From assembly GCF_900111925.1 (NCBI RefSeq), contig NZ_FOKA01000001.1, positions 248,001-312,000 of the forward strand: a stretch of DNA of 64,000 nt, read 5' to 3'. The stretch comes from Cellulomonas marina. GTDB lineage: Bacteria > Actinomycetota > Actinomycetes > Actinomycetales > Cellulomonadaceae. Of the stretch, positions 8,274 to 16,258 are shown piece by piece. The first letter of the stretch is position 1. The number at the start of each line of letters is the position of its first letter. The notes under the pieces are model-generated. The model was not told the DNA's origin and searched no databases. It saw nothing but the letters and a program-made list of their open reading frames with translations. A program made the position numbers and the translations under genes.

Positions 8274-9055
8274 GCGTGGCCCTCGCGCAGCGCGTGGGAG
8301 ACGTGCCCGACGAGGTCCGCGAACTCGGCCGTGAACCGGATGTCCGGGTCGCGCGGCAGCGGGAACGGCACGTCGAAGGTCCGCACGATCCCGCCGGGCC
8401 GCCCCGACATGACGACGACCTTCGTCGAGAGGTAGACGGCCTCGGAGACGGAGTGCGTGATGAACAGCCCGGCGAACTGCCGCTGCACGAAGAGGCGCAG
8501 GAGCTCGTCGTTGAGGCGCTCGCGGGTGATCTCGTCGAGGGCGCCGAAGGGCTCGTCGAACAGGAAGAGCTCGGGGTCCAGGGTCAGCGAGCGGGCCAGG
8601 CTGGCGCGCATCCGCATGCCGCCCGACAGCTGCTTGGGCAGGTGCCGCTCGAACCCACCGAGGCCGACGAGCTCGATGGCCGCCGCGGCCTTGCGTGCCC
8701 GCTCGGCGCGGCCGACGCCGTTGAGCTCGGCCAGCAGCTCGACGTTGGCCTTCACGGACCGCCAGGGCAGGAGCGTGGCGTCCTGGAAGACGTAGCCGAT
8801 GCGGTCCGTGCGCAGCGTCGCGGTGCCGGCGGAGGCGTGCTCGAGGCCGGACGCGATGCGCAGCAGGGTGCTCTTCCCGCAGCCGGACGGGCCGACCACG
8901 GTGACGAACTCCCCGCGACCGACGGTGAGGTCGACGCCGCGCAGGGCCACCGTCCCGTCGGGGAACGTCATCTCGACGTCGGAGAACTCGAGCAGGGACG
9001 TCGTGACGGCGGCGGTGGGCGCGGCGGCGCTGGGGGCGACGGGCACGGGGGTCAC
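8270..9055 (-). CDS. ABC transporter ATP-binding protein, NitT/TauT type
   Basis: A 261-residue ATPase with Walker A GPSGCGKST, Q-loop VFQDATLLPW, signature LSGGM, Walker B LFLFDEP with D-loop GALDE, and switch His in FITHS. The segment after the signature reads RMRASLARSL, where the usual Gln is Met; this is a mild change. The start GTG overlaps the stop of the deaminase gene upstream by GTGA, and its own stop overlaps the permease start in the same way, so deaminase, ATPase and permease should be made in fixed ratio. It energises the importer whose lipoprotein is encoded two genes further on. Confidence 0.92.
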   Translation of the reverse strand: MTPVPVAPSAAAPTAAVTTSLLEFSDVEMTFPDGTVALRGVDLTVGRGEFVTVVGPSGCGKSTLLRIASGLEHASAGTATLRTDRIGYVFQDATLLPWRSVKANVELLAELNGVGRAERARKAAAAIELVGLGGFERHLPKQLSGGMRMRASLARSLTLDPELFLFDEPFGALDEITRERLNDELLRLFVQRQFAGLFITHSVSEAVYLSTKVVVMSGRPGGIVRTFDVPFPLPRDPDIRFTAEFADLVGHVSHALREGHA

Positions 9056-10398
9056 CTCGTTCCGGTGAGCAGGGCGTCGGGGCGGGGTGCGGGTGCGGCG
9101 GCGGGGCCGGCCGCGTCGAGAGGGCCGGTCGGCAGCGCGGTGGCCGGGGCGGCGACCGTGCGCTCCACGCGCGTGCGGGCGACGAGCCGGCCGGCGTGGA
9201 CGACGTACCGGTCGGGCGAGGCTGTCGCCACGACCTCGGCCAGGTCGGCACCGCGGACCGCCAGCAGCTCCGCGGCAGCGCCGGGGACGACGCCGGCGAC
9301 GGGCAGGTGCAGGACCGACCGGGCGCCGGTGCTCACCGCGGCGTAGGCCTCGTCGAGCGTGAGGTGCCCGGCCGTCACCAGCAGCGACGCCGTCTCGAGC
9401 GCGTCGCCGCGGCCCACGGGGTTGAACGGGTCGCGGACGTTGTCGGCGCCGGCGGCCACGCGCACGCCGGCGTCGAGCAGGGCGCGGAGCGCGGTGAGCC
9501 CGCGCGGCGTGGACACTGGGTGCTCCCAGCCCTGCAGGTAGAGGTTGGTGATCGGCAGGCTGATGACGCCGATGTCGCTGGCGCGAACCTCCGCCACCGC
9601 GGCGGCCAGCTCGTCGCCGGCCAGGGTGCCGAGGCGGACGCAGTGGCCGGCCGACAGCGACGTGCCGGCGGGCCAGTCGCGCACCGTGCGTGCGTACGTG
9701 GTGAGGGTGTCGGCGCCGCCGAGCCCCTCGTCGGCGTGCAGGTCGACACCGCGGCCGCGGCGCCGGGCCAGGGCCAGCAGGCGCGCGACCTCGTGCTGCG
9801 GGTCCGGCGCCAGGTGCGGCGCGCCGCCGACGAGCTCGACGCCGAGGTCGAGCACCGCCTCGACCGACGCGTCGTCGGACAGGTGGCTCGCGAGCGCGAC
9901 GAGCTCGAGGTCCACCAGGCCCGCGAGCTCCTCGCGCACCCGCACCAGGGCCTGCGCCCCGCGCAGCGGCTCCGGGCCGAGCAGGACGTCGACGTGGCTG
10001 CGCACCGCCGTCGTGCCCTGCGCCAGCATGTCGAGGAGCTGGGTGCGCGCGCGGTCGGCGATCTCGTCGACGTCCATCGTCGCGGCGTAGGCCTGCCACG
10101 ACTCGATCGCCCGGCGCAGGTCACCCATCGGCGGGCGGATGCGGTCCCACGAGAGGGCCTTGTCGAGGTGCGCGTGCGGCTCGGCCGGGGCCGGCAGCAG
10201 CACGAAGCCGGTGAGGTCGAGGACGTCGTCGCCCGCGGCGGAGTCGCCGGCCGAGTGGTCGCCGGAGTCGCCGGCGGGACCCGCGGCGGGGGTGACCGCG
10301 GCGACGGTCGCGCCGTCGAGGGCCACGTCGACGAGCCGCCCGTCGGCCAGGGTCGCGTTCCGGATGAGGCGGAGCGGCTGCGGCAGAACCGAGGTCAT
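9052..10398 (-). CDS. CodA-like amidohydrolase (cytosine deaminase family)
   Basis: The 448-residue product is a metal-dependent amidohydrolase most like cytosine deaminase and N-isopropylammelide-type enzymes. EPHAHLDK gives H75 and H77, LHADEG and AGHCV give further His ligands, and GADNVRDPFNPVG matches the CodA motif with the metal-binding Asp. All expected ligands are present, so it should remove an amino group from a pyrimidine-like or triazine-like ring. A strong GGAGGA sequence lies 6 bases before the ATG. It is the first gene of the leftward operon, facing the XRE-cupin regulator across 258 bases. Confidence 0.85.
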   Translation of the reverse strand: MTSVLPQPLRLIRNATLADGRLVDVALDGATVAAVTPAAGPAGDSGDHSAGDSAAGDDVLDLTGFVLLPAPAEPHAHLDKALSWDRIRPPMGDLRRAIESWQAYAATMDVDEIADRARTQLLDMLAQGTTAVRSHVDVLLGPEPLRGAQALVRVREELAGLVDLELVALASHLSDDASVEAVLDLGVELVGGAPHLAPDPQHEVARLLALARRRGRGVDLHADEGLGGADTLTTYARTVRDWPAGTSLSAGHCVRLGTLAGDELAAAVAEVRASDIGVISLPITNLYLQGWEHPVSTPRGLTALRALLDAGVRVAAGADNVRDPFNPVGRGDALETASLLVTAGHLTLDEAYAAVSTGARSVLHLPVAGVVPGAAAELLAVRGADLAEVVATASPDRYVVHAGRLVARTRVERTVAAPATALPTGPLDAAGPAAAPAPRPDALLTGTR

Positions 10399-10656
10399 GC
10401 GGTCCTCCTCTCCGGTGGTGCGGCACGCTCCGACGGCGTCCGGCGCGCGGCTACGGCGCTCTGACCAGCAACGACGTGACGGCTGAGCGGGAGGGCCGGT
10501 GCGCCGGCCGCGGGTCCGTGCCACAATGTTGATGGGCTGAACATTGACGGAATGTACGGCTCGCCCGTTTCCGTCGCGTAACCGCTGGTACCCGTTGCGT
10601 TACAGCCTCGCGACGCCGCCCCCGACGCCCCCGCCGGCAGGAGAGAGTCAGCGCCC
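10399..10656. other. divergent control region of the catabolic locus
   Basis: This 258-base gap separates the leftward operon from the rightward regulator gene and holds no gene. It contains the CAATGTT palindrome described separately and a second looser dyad at 10578-10603 (GTAAC and GTTAC around GGTACC). A local drop in GC marks bases 10520-10610, as expected for promoters and operators. Confidence 0.6.
10524..10546. promoter_or_regulatory. palindromic operator candidate of the XRE-cupin regulator
   Basis: Perfect inverted repeat CAATGTT, 9 bases, AACATTG. The half-site spacing suits a dimeric helix-turn-helix protein, and the site lies between the two divergent transcription units. The adjacent XRE-cupin protein is the obvious candidate binder; this is inference from position. 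Confidence 0.55.
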
Positions 10657-11349
10657 ATGCCGCCCCCCGCCCCGTCCGCCGCCCCGTCCGCGGACGCGCC
10701 ACCCGCCGCGAGCGAGCGCGTCGTCGACCCGCAGGCCGCCCGCATCGGCGCGCACATCCGCGCGCTGCGCCGGCGCCGGTCGCTCACGCTCGTCCAGCTC
10801 GCGGCGGCGGCGGGACTGTCCCACCCGTTCCTGTCCCAGCTCGAGCGCGGGCACACGCGGGCGAGCATGGTCTCGCTCGACCGCGTGGCCGCCGCGCTGG
10901 GAACGAGCCAGGCGGAGCTGCTGGCCGCGGCGGTGCCGGCCGCCCGCGCGCCCGGCGACACGCGGCCCGAGGTGCTCCGCGCCGACGAGGGCGCCCGCGG
11001 CCCCTTCCCGCAGGGCGAGGCCCGGCTGCTGACACGGTCGCCGGCACCGTTCGAGCCCATGGAGTTCGTCGGCGCCAACACCGACCCCGGCGAGTACTAC
11101 GTGCACGTCGAGGACGAGTTCCTCTACGTGGTGTCCGGGACGGTGCTCCTCGACCTCGGCGAGCACGGCCGGCACCTCCTGGCGGCCGGCGACTGCGCGC
11201 GCTACCGCGGCGGGACGCCCCACCGGTGGTCCACCGCCGGCACCACGACGGACACCCCGACGGACAGCACGACGGACAGCGCAGCAGAACCTGGCGCCTA
11301 CCGCGTGCTCGTCGTCAAGCAGGTCCTCGCTCGGCAGGAGGCCCCGTGA
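10657..11349 (+). CDS. XRE family transcriptional regulator with C-terminal cupin domain
   Basis: The 230-residue protein has a lambda-repressor-like helix-turn-helix at about residues 28-85 (IGAHIRALRRRRSLTLVQLA, SHPFLSQLERG) and a cupin domain at about 135-200 with YYVHVEDEFLYVVSG and the second cupin motif around HRW. Regulators of this layout sense a small ligand in the cupin and control adjacent catabolic or amine genes. A Thr/Asp-rich stretch near residues 196-210 is encoded by three copies of a 12-bp repeat. The stop codon overlaps the GTG of the reductase gene, so regulator and reductase are co-translated. It probably controls both divergent units. Confidence 0.88.
   Translation: MPPPAPSAAPSADAPPAASERVVDPQAARIGAHIRALRRRRSLTLVQLAAAAGLSHPFLSQLERGHTRASMVSLDRVAAALGTSQAELLAAAVPAARAPGDTRPEVLRADEGARGPFPQGEARLLTRSPAPFEPMEFVGANTDPGEYYVHVEDEFLYVVSGTVLLDLGEHGRHLLAAGDCARYRGGTPHRWSTAGTTTDTPTDSTTDSAAEPGAYRVLVVKQVLARQEAP
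11244..11279 (+). repeat. 12-bp tandem repeat, 3 copies, coding
   Basis: Three near-identical copies of CACGACGGACAG within the regulator gene encode a Thr/Asp/Ser-rich insertion inside the cupin part. Unit length keeps the reading frame. Confidence 0.75.
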
Positions 11350-12320
11350 GCGTCGCCGACACCGCCTACGACGTCGTCGTGGCCGCCCGCACCCCCATCG
11401 CGGACGGCGTCGTGCTCCTCGACCTGGCCCGCGCCGACGGGCTGCCCCTGCCGGGCTGGGTGCCGGGGGCGCACGTGGACCTCGTGCTGGGGACCGGGTC
11501 CGACGCGCTCGAGCGGCAGTACTCCCTGTGCGGCGTCCCCGGGGCGCCCGTGTGGCAGGTGGCGGTGCTCCTCGAGCCCGGGGGCCGCGGGGGATCCGTG
11601 CGCGCGCACGCGCTCGCGGTCGGCGACGCCCTCGTCGTGCGAGGCCCTCGCAACCTCTTCGCCTACGACGCGTCCGACTGGGCGACGAGCGGGCCCGTGC
11701 TGTTCGTCGCCGGCGGGATCGGCATCACGCCGCTGCTGCCCATGGTCCGCTCGGCCGCCGCCGCAGGGCACGACTGGCGGCTCGTCCACGCCGGCCGCTC
11801 CCGCCGGACGCTCGCCTTCTCCGCCGCGCTGGCCGACGAGCACCCCGACCGGGTCCGTCTGCACGTCGGCGACGAGGGGGACCGGCTCGACGTGGCCGCG
11901 CTGCTCGCGGCGACCGATCCCGCCGCCACCGTCTACTGCTGCGGGCCCGCGCGGCTCATGGAGGCCGTCGAGGCGGCGAGCGCGACCCGGCGGGCGGGGT
12001 CGCTCCACCTCGAGCGCTTCGTGCCGCGGGACGTCGGGGAGCCCGTCCTGGCGGGGCCGTTCGAGGTCGAGCTCGAGCTGTCGGGCCTCACGCTCACGGT
12101 GCCGCCGGAGCGCTCGGTGCTCGACGTCGTCGAGGAGGCCGGCGTGCTCGTGCTGTCCTCCTGCCGCGAGGGCACCTGCGGCACCTGCGAGACGCCGGTC
12201 CTCGAGGGGGAGGTCGACCACCGGGACTCCGTCCTCACCGCCGACGAGCGCGCCGACGGGCGGGCCATGATGATCTGCGTCTCGCGCGCGGCGTGCCCCC
12301 GGCTGGTGCTGGAGCTGTAG
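11346..12320 (+). CDS. VanB-type ferredoxin-NAD(P)H reductase (Rieske oxygenase reductase family)
   Basis: A 324-residue reductase with three parts: a flavin-binding barrel with RQYSLCG (about residues 58-64), an NAD-binding domain with FVAGGIGITPLLPM, and a C-terminal plant-type [2Fe-2S] domain with C-x4-C-x2-C in SSCREGTCGTCE and a fourth Cys in MICVSRA. This order is that of phthalate dioxygenase and vanillate demethylase reductases, which feed electrons to Rieske oxygenases. No oxygenase gene lies in the window, so its partner is encoded elsewhere or it serves another acceptor. Its GTG overlaps the regulator stop by four bases. Confidence 0.88.
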   Translation: MSVADTAYDVVVAARTPIADGVVLLDLARADGLPLPGWVPGAHVDLVLGTGSDALERQYSLCGVPGAPVWQVAVLLEPGGRGGSVRAHALAVGDALVVRGPRNLFAYDASDWATSGPVLFVAGGIGITPLLPMVRSAAAAGHDWRLVHAGRSRRTLAFSAALADEHPDRVRLHVGDEGDRLDVAALLAATDPAATVYCCGPARLMEAVEAASATRRAGSLHLERFVPRDVGEPVLAGPFEVELELSGLTLTVPPERSVLDVVEEAGVLVLSSCREGTCGTCETPVLEGEVDHRDSVLTADERADGRAMMICVSRAACPRLVLEL

Positions 12321-12333
12321 GCGGCGACACCCC

Positions 12334-13653
12334 TCAGGGCCGGGCCACGCGCGCGTGCAGGGCCCGGACGAGCGCCCCCTCGTCGGCGGCGACCAGCCGG
12401 CCGTCCCGCACGACGACCCGCCCCGCCACGACCACGTGCCGCGGCCGGCGGCCGGGGGAGGCCCACAGCAGCCCGGCGACGGGGTCGGCCACCCCCGCGT
12501 CGGCGACCCCGGAGACGTCCCACACGCACAGGTCCCCGGCCGCCCCGGGCCGCAGGTGGCCCAGCTCCGGCCGGCCGAGACCCGCCGCCCCGCCCTCGGT
12601 CGCCATCCCCAGGACGTCCTGCGCGGCCAGCGGGGGCCCGACGAGGGGAGCCACCTGGAGGGCCAGCCGCGCGTCGGCCAGCAGGTGCCCCGCGTCGTTG
12701 CTGCCGCCGCCGCTCGTCCCCAGCCCCACGGGCACGCCGGCCGCCCGCAGCGCCGCGACCGGCGCGACGCCCCATCCCATCGGCAGGTCGCAGCCCGGCG
12801 CGTGCGTCGCGCCCACGCCGGCCGCCGCGAGCCGCGCGATCTCGTCGTCGTTGACGCCGCACAGGTGCGCGAGCGTGACGTCGGGCGCGAGCCAGCCCCA
12901 CTCCTCGAGCAGGTCGAGCGGGCGGCGGCCGTACCGCTCGAGCGCGACGGCGACGTCGACCTGCTCGTTCGCCTGCGTCCGGCGGCGCAGCCCGTGGCGG
13001 GCCGCGACCTCCGCCAGCAGGCGGAACGTCTCGGGCCCGTCGGAGTGCACACCGGCCGGGCCCACGGCGACCTGGAGGAGGCCGTCGGCGCGGAGCCCGC
13101 CCGCCGCCCCGGGCACCAGCGCGCCCACGACCGCCTCGGCCGACAGCGCCGCCTCCTGCGGGTCGTCGCGGGCGGTGCCGCGCACGAGCACGAGCCGCGC
13201 GCCGAGGGTCGCCGCCGCGCCGGCCGTCGCCTGCGCCATGGCGACGGTGTCGGCCACCGGGGCCCCGGCGGGCCACGTGAGGTGGTGGTCGGCGACGGTG
13301 GTGACGCCGCTGAGCAGGGCCTCGGCCAGGCCCGCGCCCGCCGCCGCGGCGCACAGCCCCGCGTCGAGCCCGGCCGCCGCGTAGGCGGCCGCCATCGTCG
13401 GCAGCCACCGGGCCATGGGGACCCCGCGCGTGCCGGGCAGCGTGCGGAAGGCCGTCTGGAGGAGGTGGTGGTGGGCGTTGACGAGGCCGGGCGTGACGAC
13501 GCAGCCGGAGGCGTCGAGCACCTCGTCCGGGCCGTCGTCGGGCGGCAGGTCGTCGCCCGGAGCCAGGACGCGGCCGCCGGCGATGCGGACGTCGCCGCGC
13601 GTGACGGTGCGGGCGTCGAGGAGGACGTGGTCGGCGTCGCGGACGGTGAGCAC
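12334..13653 (-). CDS. AtzB/8-oxoguanine deaminase-like amidohydrolase with altered metal site
   Basis: The 439-residue protein belongs to the aminohydrolase branch that includes 8-oxoguanine deaminase, AtzB and TrzN. H61 and H63 in NAHHHLLQ and H263 in AHLCGV are kept. The position of the usual His in HLAE is Gln227 (TQANE), and the usual metal-binding Asp in GVDGSASND is Ser314 (GTSGGGSND). TrzN also lacks this Asp, so activity is still possible but the mechanism must differ. The GTG at 13653 is chosen because TACAAC lies 7 bases upstream; an in-frame GTG at 13692 is the alternative. It converges on the reductase gene and is probably part of the same pathway. Confidence 0.8.
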   Translation of the reverse strand: MLTVRDADHVLLDARTVTRGDVRIAGGRVLAPGDDLPPDDGPDEVLDASGCVVTPGLVNAHHHLLQTAFRTLPGTRGVPMARWLPTMAAAYAAAGLDAGLCAAAAGAGLAEALLSGVTTVADHHLTWPAGAPVADTVAMAQATAGAAATLGARLVLVRGTARDDPQEAALSAEAVVGALVPGAAGGLRADGLLQVAVGPAGVHSDGPETFRLLAEVAARHGLRRRTQANEQVDVAVALERYGRRPLDLLEEWGWLAPDVTLAHLCGVNDDEIARLAAAGVGATHAPGCDLPMGWGVAPVAALRAAGVPVGLGTSGGGSNDAGHLLADARLALQVAPLVGPPLAAQDVLGMATEGGAAGLGRPELGHLRPGAAGDLCVWDVSGVADAGVADPVAGLLWASPGRRPRHVVVAGRVVVRDGRLVAADEGALVRALHARVARP

Positions 13654-13660
13654 GCCCGTG

Positions 13661-13666
13661 GTTGTA
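13661..13666 (-). promoter_or_regulatory. -10-like element before the AtzB-like gene
   Basis: TACAAC on the minus strand ends 7 bases before the GTG at 13653, with no Shine-Dalgarno sequence; a leaderless start is likely though the final T is missing. Confidence 0.35.
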
Positions 13667-13746
13667 GCAGGCGCGTGGGTCGCGGACGTCACGTGCCGGT
13701 GACGGGCGACGTGCGGGGCCCGTGCGGGAGCGGGTCCGCGCGCGGG

Positions 13747-13752
13747 CATGAT
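13747..13752 (+). promoter_or_regulatory. -10-like element of a probable leaderless promoter
   Basis: CATGAT ends 6 bases before the ATG at 13759; no ribosome binding site is visible. Confidence 0.45.
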
Positions 13753-13758
13753 GGCGCG

Positions 13759-14274
13759 ATGGCGAGGATCGAGGTGCCCGTCCACCTGCGCTGGTCGGAC
13801 ATGGACGCGTACGCGCACGTCAACAACGTCGCGATGATGGTGCTGCTCGAGGAGGCCCGCATCGCCGCCTTCTGGTCGGCGCCCCCGGGCGGGCCGGCGG
13901 CCGGCGGCACCGGCCGCGCGGGCGGGGGTCCGCACGCGACGGCGGTGCTCGAGGCCGGGCCCGACGCGGCCGTGGCGACCTTCGTCGCCCGGCACGAGAT
14001 CGAGTACCTCGTGCCGCTGCCCTACCTGCGCGACCCCGTCGTCGTCGCCCTGTGGCTGGGCCGGATGGGCGGCGCGAGCCTGGACATCTGCTACGAGGTC
14101 CGCGACCGCCCGGCGGCCGACCCGGCGTCGGTGGTGCACGCCCGGGCCGAATCCACCCTCGTCCTCATGGACACCGCGACCGGCCGCCCGCGCCGGATCG
14201 GCCCGGCCGAGCGCGCGGTGTGGGAGCCGTACGTCGAGGAGCCCGTGGCCCTCCGCCGCCGCACGCGCGCCTGA
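13759..14274 (+). CDS. acyl-CoA thioesterase, 4-hydroxybenzoyl-CoA thioesterase/YbgC-like
   Basis: The 171-residue protein has a single hotdog fold. The start VPVHLRWSDMDAYAHVNNVAMMVLLEEAR contains the family motif with catalytic Asp (RWSDMDAYAHVNN). Members hydrolyse acyl-CoA thioesters in fatty-acid or aromatic metabolism. A Gly/Ala/Pro insert near residues 36-58 lengthens one loop. It is divergent from the AtzB-like gene across 105 bases, and nothing ties it to that pathway. The ATG at 13759 follows a -10-like hexamer by 6 bases, so a leaderless transcript is likely. Confidence 0.85.
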   Translation: MARIEVPVHLRWSDMDAYAHVNNVAMMVLLEEARIAAFWSAPPGGPAAGGTGRAGGGPHATAVLEAGPDAAVATFVARHEIEYLVPLPYLRDPVVVALWLGRMGGASLDICYEVRDRPAADPASVVHARAESTLVLMDTATGRPRRIGPAERAVWEPYVEEPVALRRRTRA

Positions 14275-14292
14275 CGGACCTCGACGGGGACC

Positions 14293-16104
14293 TCAGCGCG
14301 ACGCGACCGCCGGGGTCCGGCGGGCGCGTTCCGCGCGCTCGGCGGCCTGGGCCACGTTGCGCTGCATGCTGCCGAAGATGATGCCGTGGAAGGGCGTCAC
14401 CGACGCCCAGTAGAGCTGGCCGGCCAGGCCGTGCGGCTGGAACAGCGCCCGCTGCGCGAACACCGTCGGCGGCCGCGTCCAGCGCTCGTCGTCGCGCGGG
14501 TCGGTGGGCGACCCCTCGTCGGGCTCCCCGGAACCGTCCGCGCCGTCGACGTCCTCGATCCGCAGCTCGAGCCACGCCAGCCCCGGCAGCCGCATCTCCG
14601 CGCGCAGCCGCAGCAGCCGCCCGGGCTGCACCTCCTCCACGCGCCACCAGTCGATGACGTCGTCCACGACGAGCCGGTCCTGGTTGGAGCGACCGCGGCG
14701 CAGCCCCGGCCCTCCGACGACGCGGTCCATGAGGCCGCGGACCCGCCACGCCAGGCCCCACGAGTACCAGCCGCGCGTGCCGCCGACCGACTCGATGACC
14801 CGCCACAGCGCGGCGGGGGAGGCGTCGACCTCGGTCCGCCGCTCGTCGGCGTAGAGGTAGCCGCCGGCCCAGTCGGGGTCGGAGGGCAGCGGGTCGCTGG
14901 GGGCCCCGCGCACGGCCGCCGAGGACCACCGGGTGCTCACCGCGGAGTCCTGCACGCGCTGCAGCGCCAGGCGCACGGCCCGGTCGAAGCCGACGAGCCC
15001 CTCCGGCGGGTCGGGCACGAGGTCGGCGATGTCGTGCTCGTCGCACACCACCTCGTGCACCAGCGAGGCGACGAGCGGCTTGGCCAGCCCGGCCGGCACG
15101 GGCGTCACCAGCCCGACCCAGTGGCTCGACAGCCGGGGCGTGAGCACCGGCACGGGCACGATGACGCGTCGCGGCAGCCCGGCGATGGCCGCGTACCGCT
15201 GCATCATCTGCTCGTAGGTGAGGACCTCGGGACCGCCGATGTCGAAGGACCGCGACACCTCGTGCGGCATCGACGCCGACCCGACGAGGTAGCGCAGCAC
15301 GTCCCGGATGGCGATGGGCTGGATCCGGTTGCGCACCCAGCGGGGCACGGTCATCGCGGGCAGGCGCTCGGTGAGGTACCGCATCATCTCGAACGACGCC
15401 GACCCGGAGCCGAGGATGACCGCCGCGCGCAGCACCGTCGTCGGGACGCCGGACGCCAGCAGGATCTCCCCGACCTCACGGCGCGAGGCCAGGTGCGGGG
15501 ACAGGTCCTCGCCCTCGGGGTACAGGCCGCCGAGGTAGATGATCCGCTCGACCCCCGCCTCGCGCGCGGCCTGGCCGAAGACGAGCGCGGCGTGCCGGTC
15601 GGTCGCCTCGAACTTGCGGCCCGAGCCGAGGGAGTGGACCAGGTAGTACGCGACCTGCACGCCCGTCAGGGCCTTGCGGGTCGCCTCGAGGTCCGAGACG
15701 TCGGCCTCGGCGACCTCGATCTGGTCCCGCCACGGGTGCCCGCGCAGCCGGTCGGGGTGGCGCGCGACGGCCCGCACGCGGTAGCCGGCCGTCAGCAGCT
15801 CGGGGACCAGCCGACCCCCGACGTACCCCGTGACGCCGGTGACGGCGACGAGCGGCGCGTCGGGGCGGGGCCGGCCCCCGTCGTCCGTGCCCGGCACGAT
15901 GCCGGTCAGCGTGGTGGCGACGGGCTCGCGCGCCAGGCTCTCGGCGCGGTCGTCCTCCGCGGTCTCCGTCCGCGTGCGGACGGGCCCGTCGCCGATCCCG
16001 CCGCGGGCGTTCGGACCGCGTCCGTCCTGCCGCCCGTCCTGCCGCCCGTCCTGCTGCCGGTCGTCGGGGTCCTGCCGGGGGGTGCTGCCCGTGGTGGAGG
16101 TCAC
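14293..16104 (-). CDS. NAD(P)-binding protein with DUF2867 domain
   Basis: The 603-residue protein has a charged N-terminal region of about 85 residues, an atypical SDR/NmrA-like Rossmann domain (VTGVTGYVGGRLVPELL near residue 90, GGLYPEG near 195) and a C-terminal DUF2867 domain with conserved aromatic stretches such as GYLYADERRTEVDASP and FHGIIFGSMQRN. Similar actinobacterial proteins are annotated only as SDR-DUF2867 fusions; the reaction is unknown, and DUF2867 resembles START-like lipid-binding folds. The N-terminal region holds a QDGR repeat from a 12-bp array. CACACT lies 6 bases before the GTG start. Confidence 0.8.
   Translation of the reverse strand: MTSTTGSTPRQDPDDRQQDGRQDGRQDGRGPNARGGIGDGPVRTRTETAEDDRAESLAREPVATTLTGIVPGTDDGGRPRPDAPLVAVTGVTGYVGGRLVPELLTAGYRVRAVARHPDRLRGHPWRDQIEVAEADVSDLEATRKALTGVQVAYYLVHSLGSGRKFEATDRHAALVFGQAAREAGVERIIYLGGLYPEGEDLSPHLASRREVGEILLASGVPTTVLRAAVILGSGSASFEMMRYLTERLPAMTVPRWVRNRIQPIAIRDVLRYLVGSASMPHEVSRSFDIGGPEVLTYEQMMQRYAAIAGLPRRVIVPVPVLTPRLSSHWVGLVTPVPAGLAKPLVASLVHEVVCDEHDIADLVPDPPEGLVGFDRAVRLALQRVQDSAVSTRWSSAAVRGAPSDPLPSDPDWAGGYLYADERRTEVDASPAALWRVIESVGGTRGWYSWGLAWRVRGLMDRVVGGPGLRRGRSNQDRLVVDDVIDWWRVEEVQPGRLLRLRAEMRLPGLAWLELRIEDVDGADGSGEPDEGSPTDPRDDERWTRPPTVFAQRALFQPHGLAGQLYWASVTPFHGIIFGSMQRNVAQAAERAERARRTPAVASR
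16022..16057 (-). repeat. 12-bp tandem repeat, 3 copies, coding
   Basis: Three copies of CCGTCCTGCCGC (last with one change) encode the QDGR repeat in the flexible N-terminus of the DUF2867 protein on the minus strand. Confidence 0.75.
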
Positions 16105-16110
16105 GCCGCG

Positions 16111-16116
16111 AGTGTG
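16111..16116 (-). promoter_or_regulatory. -10-like element before the DUF2867 gene
   Basis: CACACT on the minus strand ends 6 bases before the GTG at 16104; it is a weak match (A2 and T6 only). Confidence 0.3.
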
Positions 16117-16200
16117 GTGCCGGCGTCCGGGGCCCGCACGCGGGGCCCGCCGGCCACGCGACGGCCCTCAGGGACGGCTCAGCGCTGCACCCGTCACTGC

Positions 16201-16258
16201 GCCGCTCACCGTGCTGCTCACCGTGCCGCTCACCGTGCCGCTCACCGTGCCGCTCACC
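16201..16258. repeat. 12-bp tandem repeat, nearly 5 copies, at the topoisomerase stop
   Basis: Copies of GTGCCGCTCACC (first incomplete, second with one change) run through the 3' end of the topoisomerase IB gene; the TGA at 16254-16256 lies in the last copy. On the minus strand the unit contains TGA, so array length alters the 3' UTR, not the protein. Confidence 0.8.

Noticed and set aside
6184..9055. Taurine or sulfonate uptake system
   Set aside because: The family fits, but no TauD or SsuD monooxygenase is present and the neighbours act on nitrogen-containing rings.
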